From the IMG/VR virus record IMGVR_UViG_3300002132_000024, positions 1 to 64,000 of that record: DNA of 64,000 nt. One strand, written 5' to 3'. Source of the DNA: a virus. Shown piece by piece: positions 48,191 to 56,295 of this stretch; position 1 is the stretch's first letter, and the number at the start of each line of letters is the position of its first letter. The position numbers were made by a program, and so were the translations under genes. The notes beneath the pieces were generated by a model, which saw only the letters and a program-made list of their open reading frames with translations, was not told where the DNA came from and made no database searches.

Positions 48191-50531
48191 CTTGTTCCTT
48201 GGACTGTGCAGCATCTAACGCTCTCTGAGCTTTCATTGCTTTTTTCTCTTCTTTAGTTAATGGCTTAGGAATTTCAGAAATTATAAAGTCGAGTTTACCT
48301 TCAACAATATCGATGGTCACACGCCCACCTTCGATAAGATCACCAAACAATACTCTACGGCTTAACGGACTTTTAACTTCATTGTCAATCAACCGTGCTA
48401 GCGGACGAGCACCCATCTTTTTATCATAGCCCTTGTCTGCTAACCACTTAGTAGATGCGTCTGTAAGAACGATTTCAATGCCTTTGTCTTTAAGCTGAGT
48501 ATTAAGTTCGCCTACAAACTTTCTAACAATCTGATGTATAACTTCAGTGCCTAGTTTAGTAAACTTGATAACAGCATCTAAGCGATTACGGAATTCTGGA
48601 GCAAAGAACTTCTTAACTGCTTTGTCATCTTCTCCGTCTCTCTCCATTTCACCAAATCCGATATTGTTATTCTCGTTATCACGGGCACCTAGGTTTGATG
48701 TCATAAGCAGAATACAGTTTCTTCCGTCTGCTTGTTTTCCGTTTGAACCAGTGACAAAGCCATTGTCCATAAATGCTAATAGGATATTCATAACATCTGG
48801 GTGTGCTTTCTCAACTTCGTCAAGCAATAGTACAGCATTAGGATGTTCTTGCAGCTTAGTGATCAACATACCTGCATTGTCTTCGTAGCCGACATATCCA
48901 GGAGGAGCACCAATCAAACGTGAAACGCTGTGCTTTTCTTGATACTCGCCCATATCAAATCGTATTAACTCCATGCCCATCTTTTCTGCTAGAGTTTTAG
49001 CAGTTTCTGTTTTACCTGTTCCAGTTGGGCCAGATAATAGGAAGCTACCGATAGGCTTGTTAGGTGATTTCATACCTGCTTGTGCAACAAAGATTTTATC
49101 AAGTAATGTTTCTACAGCAGTATCTTGTCCGTACACAACTCCTTTCATTTGTTTCTCTAATGAAGCAAGATTTTTGCTTTCTTTTTGAGCTACAGTTTCC
49201 AAAGGCATGTTAATCATCTTACTAAGTTCGTAAGTGACTTGTTCGATGTCAACAATTTGTTCTACGCCTTCCATCTCTACATCGTCTTTCAACTTGTATC
49301 TTGCAGAAGCACAGTCTATGATGTCAATAGCTTTGTCTGGAAGTTTCTTGTCAGCCATATACTTAATAGACAACTTAACTGCTTGTTCGATAGCAGCATC
49401 GCTGATCTTAACATTGTGATGTTGTTCATAATGCTTCTTAAGACCTTTGAGAATCTTAACAGTCATTTCTGCACTAGGCTCGTCGATGTTAACACGCTGG
49501 AATCGACGCATTAATGCACGATCACTTTCAAAGTGCTTGCGATATTCTTCCCAAGTAGTTGATGCAATTAGTTTAATAACACCCTTGGTAAGGATAGGCT
49601 TTAACATATTAGCCATATCGTTTGAACTATTACCACCGCCTGCGCCTGCACCATTCATCATGTGTGCTTCGTCGATAAACAAAATAATATTGCCCTTACG
49701 CTCAAGTGCAGCAAGTACACCCTTAACACGTTCTTCAAAGTCACCGCGATATTTAGAACCTGCTAGCAACGAACTAATATCAAGTGTGTATACTTGGTGG
49801 TCTTGGATAAACTTAGGTACTTTTTTATTAAGAATCTTAAGTGCAATACCTTCAGCAATAGCAGTTTTACCAACACCTGGATCACCTACCATTAATACAT
49901 TGCTCTTATTTCGACGAGCAAGAACTAGCTGAATTTTTTCAATTTCTTCTTCACGTCCAATAACCGGATCAATTTTACGCTGCTTGGCTTTCAATGAAAG
50001 ATTTGTGCAGAACTGATTTAAAATCCTATCGGCTTGACTTACATTAGCTACTCGGTTTTCTGACACTTGATGATCTTCTTCTTCTTCGGGCTGCGGCATT
50101 ACATTTTCTTGGAAATACTTAACAAACTTTTCTTTTGTCACTCCTCCCTTGGTAAGGAAATAGTAAGCGAAACTATTTTTTTCACTGAGTACGCTGATAA
50201 TAACATCAGCAACTTCCATACGCTGCCGTCCACTGAACAATACCTGCGTAAAGCAACGGTTAAGCACACGCTCAACACTGTTAGTCTTTTTAGGTTTGAC
50301 ATTAGGATTACTAGTTTTAATGTCATTGAGATTGTTTTTTAGATAATGCTCTAAATTTGTTTTAATAAAATCAGCATCTGCCCCGTATGACTTTAGAAGT
50401 TCAAAGGAATTCTTGTCACTCAAAATGCCGAAGACGATATGCTCGATAGTAATGTATTCGTGGTCAAGTGCTTTAGAATGCTCTACTGCACCTTCAAATA
50501 TTTCTTGTAAATCTTTGCTTGGTTCGATCAT
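48162..50531 (-). CDS. clpA: ClpA-type AAA+ unfoldase
   Basis: A 789-residue HSP100 protein. Residues 1-150 form a Clp N-domain (FEGAVEHSKALDHEYITIEHIVFG), followed by two AAA+ modules: Walker A GDPGVGKTAIAEGIA with Walker B FIDEAHMM, and GPTGTGKTETAKTLA with LLLDEVEKAHPDV. A loop NIGFGEMERDG between the second Walker B and the arginine finger region resembles the IGL/IGF loop that docks ClpP. It has no middle coiled-coil domain, as in ClpA and unlike ClpB. It would unfold proteins, alone or with host ClpP. Few phages are known to carry it. It is one base after peptide deformylase. Confidence 0.9.
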   Translation of the reverse strand: MIEPSKDLQEIFEGAVEHSKALDHEYITIEHIVFGILSDKNSFELLKSYGADADFIKTNLEHYLKNNLNDIKTSNPNVKPKKTNSVERVLNRCFTQVLFSGRQRMEVADVIISVLSEKNSFAYYFLTKGGVTKEKFVKYFQENVMPQPEEEEDHQVSENRVANVSQADRILNQFCTNLSLKAKQRKIDPVIGREEEIEKIQLVLARRNKSNVLMVGDPGVGKTAIAEGIALKILNKKVPKFIQDHQVYTLDISSLLAGSKYRGDFEERVKGVLAALERKGNIILFIDEAHMMNGAGAGGGNSSNDMANMLKPILTKGVIKLIASTTWEEYRKHFESDRALMRRFQRVNIDEPSAEMTVKILKGLKKHYEQHHNVKISDAAIEQAVKLSIKYMADKKLPDKAIDIIDCASARYKLKDDVEMEGVEQIVDIEQVTYELSKMINMPLETVAQKESKNLASLEKQMKGVVYGQDTAVETLLDKIFVAQAGMKSPNKPIGSFLLSGPTGTGKTETAKTLAEKMGMELIRFDMGEYQEKHSVSRLIGAPPGYVGYEDNAGMLITKLQEHPNAVLLLDEVEKAHPDVMNILLAFMDNGFVTGSNGKQADGRNCILLMTSNLGARDNENNNIGFGEMERDGEDDKAVKKFFAPEFRNRLDAVIKFTKLGTEVIHQIVRKFVGELNTQLKDKGIEIVLTDASTKWLADKGYDKKMGARPLARLIDNEVKSPLSRRVLFGDLIEGGRVTIDIVEGKLDFIISEIPKPLTKEEKKAMKAQRALDAAQSKEQDVINENQDN

Positions 50532-50532
50532 A

Positions 50533-51027
50533 TTATTTGTTTTTCCTAAGTTTCTTCATAGCTAATTTTAACTTCACTTGACCTACTTTGTCAACAAAGC
50601 AGATGCCGTTTAGGTGATCTAACTCATGCTGAAAGCACTTTGCTAAGTATCCATCAAACTTGGCTTCGATAGTATCACCGTTGCTGTTTTGATATTCTAC
50701 AATTATCCAACTAGGACGTTTTACTTTTAAAAACAATCCCGGATAGCTAAGACAACCTTCTTCGTCTAGAACTTCTTCTTTGCTTGCTTCTAGTATCTTA
50801 GGATTAAACAAGGCGAACGGTTCTGGAAAGCCCGCTATACTATAGCTGCCCATAACGAATACTTGCTTAGTTAATCCTAATTGATTAGCAGCAAGCCCTA
50901 TGCCTTTTGCTTCGATCATAAAAGAACACATTTGTTTTTCTAGATCTTTTGCACCGATATCACTTGCAAAGTCCCAAGGAGTACTTTGTTCTACTAAAGA
51001 ATTGTGCGGTCCTAGTTTAAATTCCAT
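50533..51027 (-). CDS. def: Peptide deformylase
   Basis: A 164-residue peptide deformylase that removes the N-formyl group from new proteins. All three conserved motifs are present: GIGLAANQLG near 42-51, EGCLSYPG near 94-101 (metal Cys), and QHELDHLNG near 133-141 (two metal His and the catalytic Glu). The length is typical of the family. The C-terminus is basic and short. It overlaps dnaJ by 11 bases and is one base from clpA, suggesting one early operon. Phage deformylases are known mainly from aquatic T4-like phages. Confidence 0.9.
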   Translation of the reverse strand: MEFKLGPHNSLVEQSTPWDFASDIGAKDLEKQMCSFMIEAKGIGLAANQLGLTKQVFVMGSYSIAGFPEPFALFNPKILEASKEEVLDEEGCLSYPGLFLKVKRPSWIIVEYQNSNGDTIEAKFDGYLAKCFQHELDHLNGICFVDKVGQVKLKLAMKKLRKNK

Positions 51028-51856
51028 GTTGCACCTGTTGAATTTTTTCTAACTGTGCTTGAGTTAAATCTTTCGGGATTTTAACTTTAATTTTAATAAG
51101 AAGATTACCTCTTCGTCTAGTTCTCATATCTGGCAATCCTTCGTCTGGTATTCTAAATGTAGTATCAGGCTGTGTGCCTTGCGGTAAGTTAACCGACAGT
51201 GATTTTCCGCCCAGTGTTTTTATCTCTATGGATGTTCCGAGAATAGCATCCCATGCATTGATTTCTTTATCGATAGTTAATGACGTGCCCTCTCTTTTAA
51301 AAGATCTATGAGGAAGCACATTCACATTAACTATAAGATCTCCTGGCATCAGATTAGGTATTGCATTATCTCCCATACCTTCATATCGAATTTGTTGACC
51401 GTGTTCTATACCCGGGGGTATTTGAATATTAATCATCTTCTTCCTACCGGTCGGAAGCCCTAGCTCTGCTGCAATGTCTTTGCCAGTTAATACTTCTTCT
51501 AGAGTAATTTCTACAGAAATATTCAATGATTTATTCTTACGAAGATTTCGATTGAACCCACTAAAGCCAAAGTTGTTGAATATGTCTTCCATATTACCTG
51601 TGCCAAAGTGAAATTCAAATGGATTGCCTTGATTGGGATTGTTTCGACCGGGTTGTGCATTAGGATCACCACCCATATCAATGATATGTCTTTTCTGGGG
51701 ATCAGTTAATGCTTCGTATGCCGTTGCAATTTCTTTAAATTTTTGTTCATCACCACCCCTGTCGGGATGATGCTTCATCGCCATAGTGCGATATGCTTTC
51801 TTGATATCGGCGTCTGATGCGCCACGTGTTAATCCGAGTGTAGAGTAATAATCCAT
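51017..51856 (-). CDS. dnaJ: DnaJ-type co-chaperone (type II, CbpA-like)
   Basis: A 279-residue DnaJ-like protein, started at 51856 because the family begins with M-D-Y-Y-x-x-L-G and the promoter TATAAT lies just upstream. The J domain holds the HPD motif (KHHPDRGG), then a Gly/Asn-rich linker (NPNQGNPFEFHFGTGN), then two C-terminal substrate-binding domains (LTIDKEINAWDAILGTSIEI). There is no zinc-finger, so it is type II. It probably directs host DnaK. It is the first gene after a composite terminator-promoter. Confidence 0.85.
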   Translation of the reverse strand: MDYYSTLGLTRGASDADIKKAYRTMAMKHHPDRGGDEQKFKEIATAYEALTDPQKRHIIDMGGDPNAQPGRNNPNQGNPFEFHFGTGNMEDIFNNFGFSGFNRNLRKNKSLNISVEITLEEVLTGKDIAAELGLPTGRKKMINIQIPPGIEHGQQIRYEGMGDNAIPNLMPGDLIVNVNVLPHRSFKREGTSLTIDKEINAWDAILGTSIEIKTLGGKSLSVNLPQGTQPDTTFRIPDEGLPDMRTRRRGNLLIKIKVKIPKDLTQAQLEKIQQVQHGI

Positions 51857-51862
51857 AGTATC

Positions 51863-51891
51863 ATTATACAATAAAAAAAGGACTGTGTCAA
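51863..51891 (-). promoter_or_regulatory. Sigma70-type promoter (TTGACA-17-TATAAT) with -35 in a terminator loop
   Basis: TTGACA at 51886-51891 and TATAAT at 51863-51868, spacer 17, a full consensus. The -35 lies in the loop of the terminator of the lysis operon. Predicted +1 falls about on the dnaJ ATG at 51856, so the message is predicted to be leaderless or nearly so. Confidence 0.75.
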
Positions 51892-51902
51892 GCAGTCCTT
51901 TT
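51873..51902 (-). terminator. Intrinsic terminator of the lysis operon
   Basis: A 10-base inverted repeat (AAAAGGACTG / CAGTCCTTTT) with a 7-base loop (CTTGACA on the minus strand) and a T tract on the minus strand. It follows the holin stop by 33 bases. The loop sequence is the -35 box of the dnaJ promoter. The A and T flanks would allow some termination in both directions. Confidence 0.8.
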
Positions 51903-51934
51903 ATTTAAGTTTATTTTTAACTCAGTAAAAATTT

Positions 51935-52342
51935 TTATTTTCTTGGTGAACTACCTAAGTATAAACCAAACCATGCTGCACCAGCACCAACAATAATTGA
52001 TACTAATCCAGATTGTTCTAGATTAGGTGTTGGTACAGTCATAAACCAAGTCACAACTTTGTATACTAAAATAATGTATATACTCATAAATGCCCTTGGC
52101 CAAATCCTCCAGCTATCAACTGCTGCTGCTAGATAAATCCATTTTTTAAATGGGTTGCCTTCGACGTCTTTCATTACAGCTGACGAGTTTAACGGACTAT
52201 CGCCTGCTGTTGGGGTTTCTGGTATTTGAATGCTCATTTGTGATAACGCTCCTGTTTGCGATGTTGCTACAGGAGAGGCCGCCGCCGCAGGTGCAGCTAC
52301 CGGTGTTGGACTTTGTAAATCTGAAGGATCTAATCTAGGCAT
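51935..52342 (-). CDS. Holin-like membrane protein
   Basis: A 135-residue protein with an N-terminal Pro/Ala/Ser-rich tail (residues 1-60), a short amphipathic region (FKKWIYLAAAVDSWRIW), and two membrane segments: PRAFMSIYIILVYKVVTWFM (82-101) and GLVSIIVGAGAAWFGLYLG (112-130). The two-segment topology with a short basic end fits a class II-like holin. It is the last gene of the lysis cluster, with its own late promoter (52368-52375) and AGGAG. Function is inferred from topology and context. Confidence 0.7.
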   Translation of the reverse strand: MPRLDPSDLQSPTPVAAPAAAASPVATSQTGALSQMSIQIPETPTAGDSPLNSSAVMKDVEGNPFKKWIYLAAAVDSWRIWPRAFMSIYIILVYKVVTWFMTVPTPNLEQSGLVSIIVGAGAAWFGLYLGSSPRK

Positions 52343-52367
52343 AACTTCGCTCCTATGCTAACTTAAA

Positions 52368-52375
52368 TATTTATT
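52368..52375 (-). promoter_or_regulatory. T4-type late promoter (AATAAATA) for the holin
   Basis: AATAAATA on the minus strand overlapping the stop of the o-spanin gene. +1 near 52362 gives a 20-base leader with AGGAG. It allows the holin to be expressed independently of the endolysin and spanins. Confidence 0.65.
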
Positions 52376-52748
52376 TAGATATTGGTTTTATGTCTTCTGC
52401 TTTAGTTGCTTCTTCGTAATAAACAATTATTTCTTTTTGTTGATTAAGATATCTTCTTAGCTCTGCTATGTTTAACGATAAATTTTCATAGTCTTTAACA
52501 CTAATAGCAATATATACTAGTTCACCATTTTTCTTAGTGAATTCTTCAACGAACAGATCATAGTTGTCTTTATTAACAACATAGATTTTAATATTGTTCA
52601 TCTGTACAGGCTTAGGCCTTGCAGCCGGAGGCACTGTAGTTTTTACAGTATTAGTTACCGTTATTACTTTTGCTTCCGGGCGCAGGAGACTGCACCCTGC
52701 TAGGGTCAGTATCAGTAGTGATGTCAGCCCAAATCTTAGTAGTTGCAT
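52371..52748 (-). CDS. o-spanin (outer-membrane lipoprotein, Rz1-like)
   Basis: A 125-residue lipoprotein. A signal peptide (LLRFGLTSLLILTLAGC) ends in the lipobox L-A-G-C, with Cys19 as the lipidated residue. The mature protein is Pro/Val/Lys-rich at first (VPPAARPKPVQMN), then forms a helical region with charged residues. It starts inside the i-spanin gene and overlaps it by 98 bases in another frame, the usual Rz/Rz1-type layout. It would join the i-spanin through the periplasm to fuse inner and outer membranes. Confidence 0.75.
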   Translation of the reverse strand: MQLLRFGLTSLLILTLAGCSLLRPEAKVITVTNTVKTTVPPAARPKPVQMNNIKIYVVNKDNYDLFVEEFTKKNGELVYIAISVKDYENLSLNIAELRRYLNQQKEIIVYYEEATKAEDIKPISK

Positions 52749-53073
52749 CTTGCATCCTTTGTTCGATCATAGCAGGCTTTTTTAGAGCCAGCATAGTTAG
52801 GTTGTGCTTCTGTAGAGTAGCACGAAGTTCATCCCCATACTTCTCTGCTTTCTGTAAATCGCCTTGCAACTGCATGTTAAGCTCGCTTGTACGCTTGATA
52901 TCTGTTTCCATCATCTTAATACTTGCTTCGCTAACTTGTATAGCAACTTCCATCTTAGCAACGTTTTCTCTTGCAGTCTGTAAGTCACCCTCAATCTTTT
53001 TTACATACATATATCCTGCTCCTGCAGATGCAAGAACAAATAACGCCAATGCGATTTTAATAGAGCTAAACAT
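52651..53073 (-). CDS. i-spanin (inner-membrane, Rz-like)
   Basis: A 140-residue protein, started at 53073, two bases after the endolysin stop and with AGGATAAC upstream. A single N-terminal membrane segment (IKIALALFVLASAGAGYMYV) is followed by a long coiled coil (KIEGDLQTARENVAKMEVAIQV...DIKRTSELNMQLQGDLQ) and a charged C-terminus. It would form the inner-membrane half of the spanin complex. The last 98 bases are shared with the o-spanin gene. A longer start at 53148 is open but lies within the endolysin. Confidence 0.75.
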   Translation of the reverse strand: MFSSIKIALALFVLASAGAGYMYVKKIEGDLQTARENVAKMEVAIQVSEASIKMMETDIKRTSELNMQLQGDLQKAEKYGDELRATLQKHNLTMLALKKPAMIEQRMQDATTKIWADITTDTDPSRVQSPAPGSKSNNGN

Positions 53074-53075
53074 TG

Positions 53076-53924
53076 TTATCCTAGTAGTTTTCCCAGAGTC
53101 TTTGGACCAGCTATACCATCGGCTGTTAGGCCTTGTGCTGTTTGCCACGCCATCAGTGCTTTTTCGGTTCCAGGACCAAAATCTCCATCTGCGTTCAAGC
53201 CCAAAGCCTCTTGCATCTTTTTTACTACGGGGCCCTTAGATCCTTTACGAACAGTTTCTAAAACTAATGCAGGTTCTGCAGGCGCAGTCCAATGAGGATC
53301 AAACACATGCAGAGCATGTTCCCAATGTTGCTTACGATCTTCTAATCCAATAGTACCACCATTGATACGCTTGGTCATAGTAATAATGTCGCCACTATCG
53401 CAGTACTGATTGATATTGTTCTCGTCCCAGAACCAGCAAGCACTGTCAAGTGCGCCTTTCTTAGTACGAACATATTCACAGGCTTCTTCTAAGTTCATCT
53501 TCATAGCAGCAGCGAATTTTGTATAGTTGTGACGACCAGTTAATTGGATCAAGCCGCCGCCACGGAATCTCCAACCATCACCACTTGCTTCATCACCGTT
53601 GTCCATGCGTCCTGCATAAACTACATTGGCAATCTTTTCTGGTTGACGATTGTATGCTTGAGCATCACGCCCTGCTTTAACAAAATACTTTGGAAATATT
53701 TTGTTTAACCCGTCAGCACTATAATTTAAGTTTTCTGTTAAAACTTTAAACCCAGCACTTTCGTGGCCGCATTGTGCGATGAATCCTGCAACACGAGCAG
53801 GTGTATCAATTTGCCACAGTGGCAACACCTCACACATTGCTTCATACCAAGCATCTGATTCTGTTTTGATTAGATCTCTGATTTGGTCTTTTGTGAATGT
53901 AAATTTAAAATGTTCTGCACTCAT
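53076..53924 (-). CDS. Endolysin (GH19 + peptidoglycan-binding domain)
   Basis: A 282-residue endolysin. The N-terminal catalytic domain is GH19-type: FIAQCGHESAGFKVLTENLNY (Glu55 and Glu64 as candidate catalytic residues), WRFRGGGLIQLTGRHNY and an Asn/Trp-rich C-terminal half (ACWFWDENN). A peptidoglycan-binding type 1 domain fills residues about 223-282 (VRKGSKGPVVKKMQEALGL, DGDFGPGTEKALMAWQ, GIAGPKTLGKLL). No signal sequence is seen, so it depends on the holin for release. Confidence 0.9.
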   Translation of the reverse strand: MSAEHFKFTFTKDQIRDLIKTESDAWYEAMCEVLPLWQIDTPARVAGFIAQCGHESAGFKVLTENLNYSADGLNKIFPKYFVKAGRDAQAYNRQPEKIANVVYAGRMDNGDEASGDGWRFRGGGLIQLTGRHNYTKFAAAMKMNLEEACEYVRTKKGALDSACWFWDENNINQYCDSGDIITMTKRINGGTIGLEDRKQHWEHALHVFDPHWTAPAEPALVLETVRKGSKGPVVKKMQEALGLNADGDFGPGTEKALMAWQTAQGLTADGIAGPKTLGKLLG

Positions 53925-54661
53925 TATTCTGTCCTTTGTAATAACATAGCTCTATCACCGTTTGTGAATAGAAACTTATTTCCAAACTTGCTAATGTTGT
54001 AGTCACCTAATACTTTAGTTAACCAAAACATTTCAGCGGTAGCTGTTTCGTCTAAGTCCATGGCACCTTCTACCACTGCCTGAGGATCCTGCTCACTTAG
54101 CCACCGCAGCTTAACTTGTTTGTCAAACGGTTTGTGAATAGTAATAATATCGTTATCTAGACTTAGACTGTCCATTAATGTTTTATTGAAAAATGATTTA
54201 ACACTTTCAACTTTCATTTTATTAACAAATCCATCGTAAGCATTGGCTGTGGAAGGAATATGTTGTGAAAGATTTTCACCTGTTGCTTCGTGTACTTGAG
54301 ACTCTTTATAATATTTAAATTTGAAACCCTCGATACCAGTTAACTTAGTCACACCGTACATCAAGTCTTTGATGTTTTCTGATAACTGCGGAGTCCTAGA
54401 CATTTCAACGAAAACAGAATATTCACCTTTGTTGTCCTCACCTGAACTAATATCAGCATCTAAAACAAACGGATATCCTTTCTCAATGAATTCCATCATG
54501 TCCTTGGCAGGACTACGATCTTTAACTTTGAAACTTACAACACAAACATCTCGGTCTTCGCCCATCTTGGACTTAAAGCTGTCAATTTCAAAAACGGAGT
54601 GGACCATTTCTTGTAGGTCCATAGGACGAAGTCCTTCATCAAGCTGCTGGTTGTTCTGCAT
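53924..54661 (-). CDS. Conserved phage protein, unknown
   Basis: The start is taken at 54661, with AGGAG 9 bases upstream, inside the previous gene's end. The product is 245 residues. It is acidic, with DVCVVSFKVKDRSPAKDMMEFIEKGYPFVLDADISSG near residue 38 and NISKFGNKFLFTNGDR near 220. It lies between a structural-like gene and the endolysin in one late operon. No motif of known activity is recognised. Confidence 0.55.
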   Translation of the reverse strand: MQNNQQLDEGLRPMDLQEMVHSVFEIDSFKSKMGEDRDVCVVSFKVKDRSPAKDMMEFIEKGYPFVLDADISSGEDNKGEYSVFVEMSRTPQLSENIKDLMYGVTKLTGIEGFKFKYYKESQVHEATGENLSQHIPSTANAYDGFVNKMKVESVKSFFNKTLMDSLSLDNDIITIHKPFDKQVKLRWLSEQDPQAVVEGAMDLDETATAEMFWLTKVLGDYNISKFGNKFLFTNGDRAMLLQRTE

Positions 54662-55169
54662 TTGCCATCTCCTGTGCTTGTTGTTCTGCTGGATCAATAT
54701 GTGCGTTAACTCCGGATGAGCTAACAATATCTTCAATCTTGTTCTTATCTAATTCTGTGTAGCCACGGTTAATATCTTTCATTAACTTCTTTGGCATCTT
54801 GATTTTGATCATCCAAACTTTCTTGTGATCAATCTTTCCTTTTTTAGTGCCAGGACGTATGTCTTCTGGCTTCTTAATTTTCCTTACAACTGACAACATG
54901 TCTTCAGCGACTTGTACTTTACATCCGTATTCTAATAGACGCTGACCACCTTTGGGTTCAGGCATCTTATCTTCAGGCCACATAAAAGTACATTCAACAA
55001 AGTACCGGCTTTCGTACGGACCACTAACTAGTTCGCCGTCCAGCCAGTTATCGTAGACGTACACATCTAGTTCGTCGATAACACGTTCGAAATCTTTGAG
55101 CAAACCTAGGCTGTTATTAGAGCCGTAAATTTGTTCGATGTTTGTAATAATATCTTTAATATCTGCCAT
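54639..55169 (-). CDS. Conserved phage protein, late operon start
   Basis: A 176-residue protein, started at 55169, with GGAG 7 bases before the ATG and a GATAAATA late promoter. It is acidic in the middle, rich in charged and aromatic residues (VYDNWLDGELVSGPYESRYFVECTFMW) and ends in an Ala/Gln-rich tail. I do not recognise its family, but proteins of this type lie beside lysis or structural genes in T4-like aquatic phages. The first gene of the lysis-proximal operon, so it is expressed late. Confidence 0.55.
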   Translation of the reverse strand: MADIKDIITNIEQIYGSNNSLGLLKDFERVIDELDVYVYDNWLDGELVSGPYESRYFVECTFMWPEDKMPEPKGGQRLLEYGCKVQVAEDMLSVVRKIKKPEDIRPGTKKGKIDHKKVWMIKIKMPKKLMKDINRGYTELDKNKIEDIVSSSGVNAHIDPAEQQAQEMANAEQPAA

Positions 55170-55185
55170 GATTAATCTCCATTTG

Positions 55186-55193
55186 TATTTATC
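55186..55193 (-). promoter_or_regulatory. T4-type late promoter (GATAAATA)
   Basis: GATAAATA on the minus strand. +1 near 55180 gives an 11-base leader that begins with GGAG before the ATG at 55169. It starts the operon that includes the endolysin and spanins. Confidence 0.65.
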
Positions 55194-55256
55194 GCGGAAA
55201 TTTAAACATAACATATATCATTTCCTCTAGACTGTTAAATACAGTTGTGTTCGGGT

Positions 55257-55285
55257 ATCGGACACTAGTGAACTTAGGGTCCGAT
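55257..55285 (+). promoter_or_regulatory. Inverted repeat in the phoH leader
   Basis: ATCGGAC (55257-55263) and GTCCGAT (55279-55285) form a 7-base inverted repeat with a 15-base spacer, 30 bases before the phoH ATG. It could be an operator or an RNA hairpin in front of the AGGAGG ribosome site at about 55300. No clear promoter boxes are seen for phoH. Support is sequence symmetry only. Confidence 0.4.
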
Positions 55286-55315
55286 CCAGCACAATACTAG
55301 GAGGGAAAGCCTTAT

Positions 55316-56056
55316 ATGAAGCGAAAAAGAGCGCAAGTGCAGCGAAAAGAGCAATATGACCCACGTTTTGACAGCAACGTTATAAATATTGACCGCAGAT
55401 TGAACGATAAAAGAAAACGAGTTCAAATCTATCCTAAGAATTTAAGTCAAGAGACTTACTTATTCAAACTGAATGATCCCAATAAAATGATAGTATTTGC
55501 AATAGGGCCCGCGGGTACCGGCAAAACCATGTTGGCTGTTCAGTGGGCAGTGGATCAATTAAAGAGTGGCGCAGCTGAAAAAATCATCATAACGCGACCA
55601 GCTGTATCAGTAGACGAGGAACACGGTTTCCTACCAGGCGACTTAAATGAAAAGATGGCGCCATGGACGAGACCAATTTTTGATGTACTCGCCGAAAACT
55701 TTAATGCTAGAGAAATCGAAAACTTTGTAAGAGAAGGAGTAATCGAAACCAGTCCTTTAGCATATATGCGTGGTAGAACATTTAAAAATGCAGTAGTTAT
55801 TGCAGACGAGATGCAAAACACAACACCTAGCCAGATGAAGATGTTGTTAACTCGTCTAGGAACAGACAGCAAGATGGTAGTCACAGGAGACCTACAACAA
55901 GCTGATCGTCCTAGCAATAATGGACTGTTAGAGTTTTTAGGACTTTATCGTAATTTTGAAGGACATCAATACGTTGACCTAGTACAATTTGATGTACAGG
56001 ATGTAGAACGTCATGAAGCAGTAAAGGAGATACTAGCAATCTACGGCGACACTTAA
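55316..56056 (+). CDS. phoH: PhoH-like ATPase
   Basis: A 246-residue PhoH-family P-loop ATPase, common in marine phages. The Walker A is GPAGTGKTMLA near residue 65, followed by PAVSVDEEHGFLPGDL and the Walker B-like VVIADEMQN near 157. A basic N-terminal tail (KRKRAQVQRKEQYDPRF) precedes the domain. Its role in phage is unknown; in bacteria it relates to phosphate stress or RNA metabolism. It is the only + strand gene in the right part of the window and its 3' end overlaps the next gene by 4 bases. Confidence 0.9.
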   Translation: MKRKRAQVQRKEQYDPRFDSNVINIDRRLNDKRKRVQIYPKNLSQETYLFKLNDPNKMIVFAIGPAGTGKTMLAVQWAVDQLKSGAAEKIIITRPAVSVDEEHGFLPGDLNEKMAPWTRPIFDVLAENFNAREIENFVREGVIETSPLAYMRGRTFKNAVVIADEMQNTTPSQMKMLLTRLGTDSKMVVTGDLQQADRPSNNGLLEFLGLYRNFEGHQYVDLVQFDVQDVERHEAVKEILAIYGDT

Positions 56057-56295
56057 TCTTTAGGGAGATGGGGGGTCAACCGATCCCCTATCATCCGCTT
56101 GTAAAATTCGAGCATATCCTCATAGCCAGCATTGGGGTTAAGTAAGTTTTTAACACATTTCTTTTCTTTGAAGTCTAAGATGACCTTGGCGGTCTGAGTG
56201 TGCTTCATCTTTATGCTGTTTTTAAATTCAGTGATTTCGTCCCATTTGCCGTTGGCTTGTTGATAATAGCTAACGATCATATATCTTGCACTCAT
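56053..56295 (-). CDS. Small conserved phage protein
   Basis: An 80-residue protein (YMIVSYYQQANGKWDEITEF at the start, then DFKEKKCVKNLLNPNAGYEDMLEFYKRMI). The content suggests a small alpha/beta fold. It is convergent with phoH (4-base overlap) and coupled to the deaminase gene. Function is unknown. Confidence 0.5.
   Translation of the reverse strand: MSARYMIVSYYQQANGKWDEITEFKNSIKMKHTQTAKVILDFKEKKCVKNLLNPNAGYEDMLEFYKRMIGDRLTPHLPKD

Noticed and set aside
56060-56095. GGGGTC...GATCCCC imperfect inverted repeat after phoH
   Set aside because: The stem has a mismatch and no T tract follows on either strand, and it lies in coding sequence, so it is not called a terminator.
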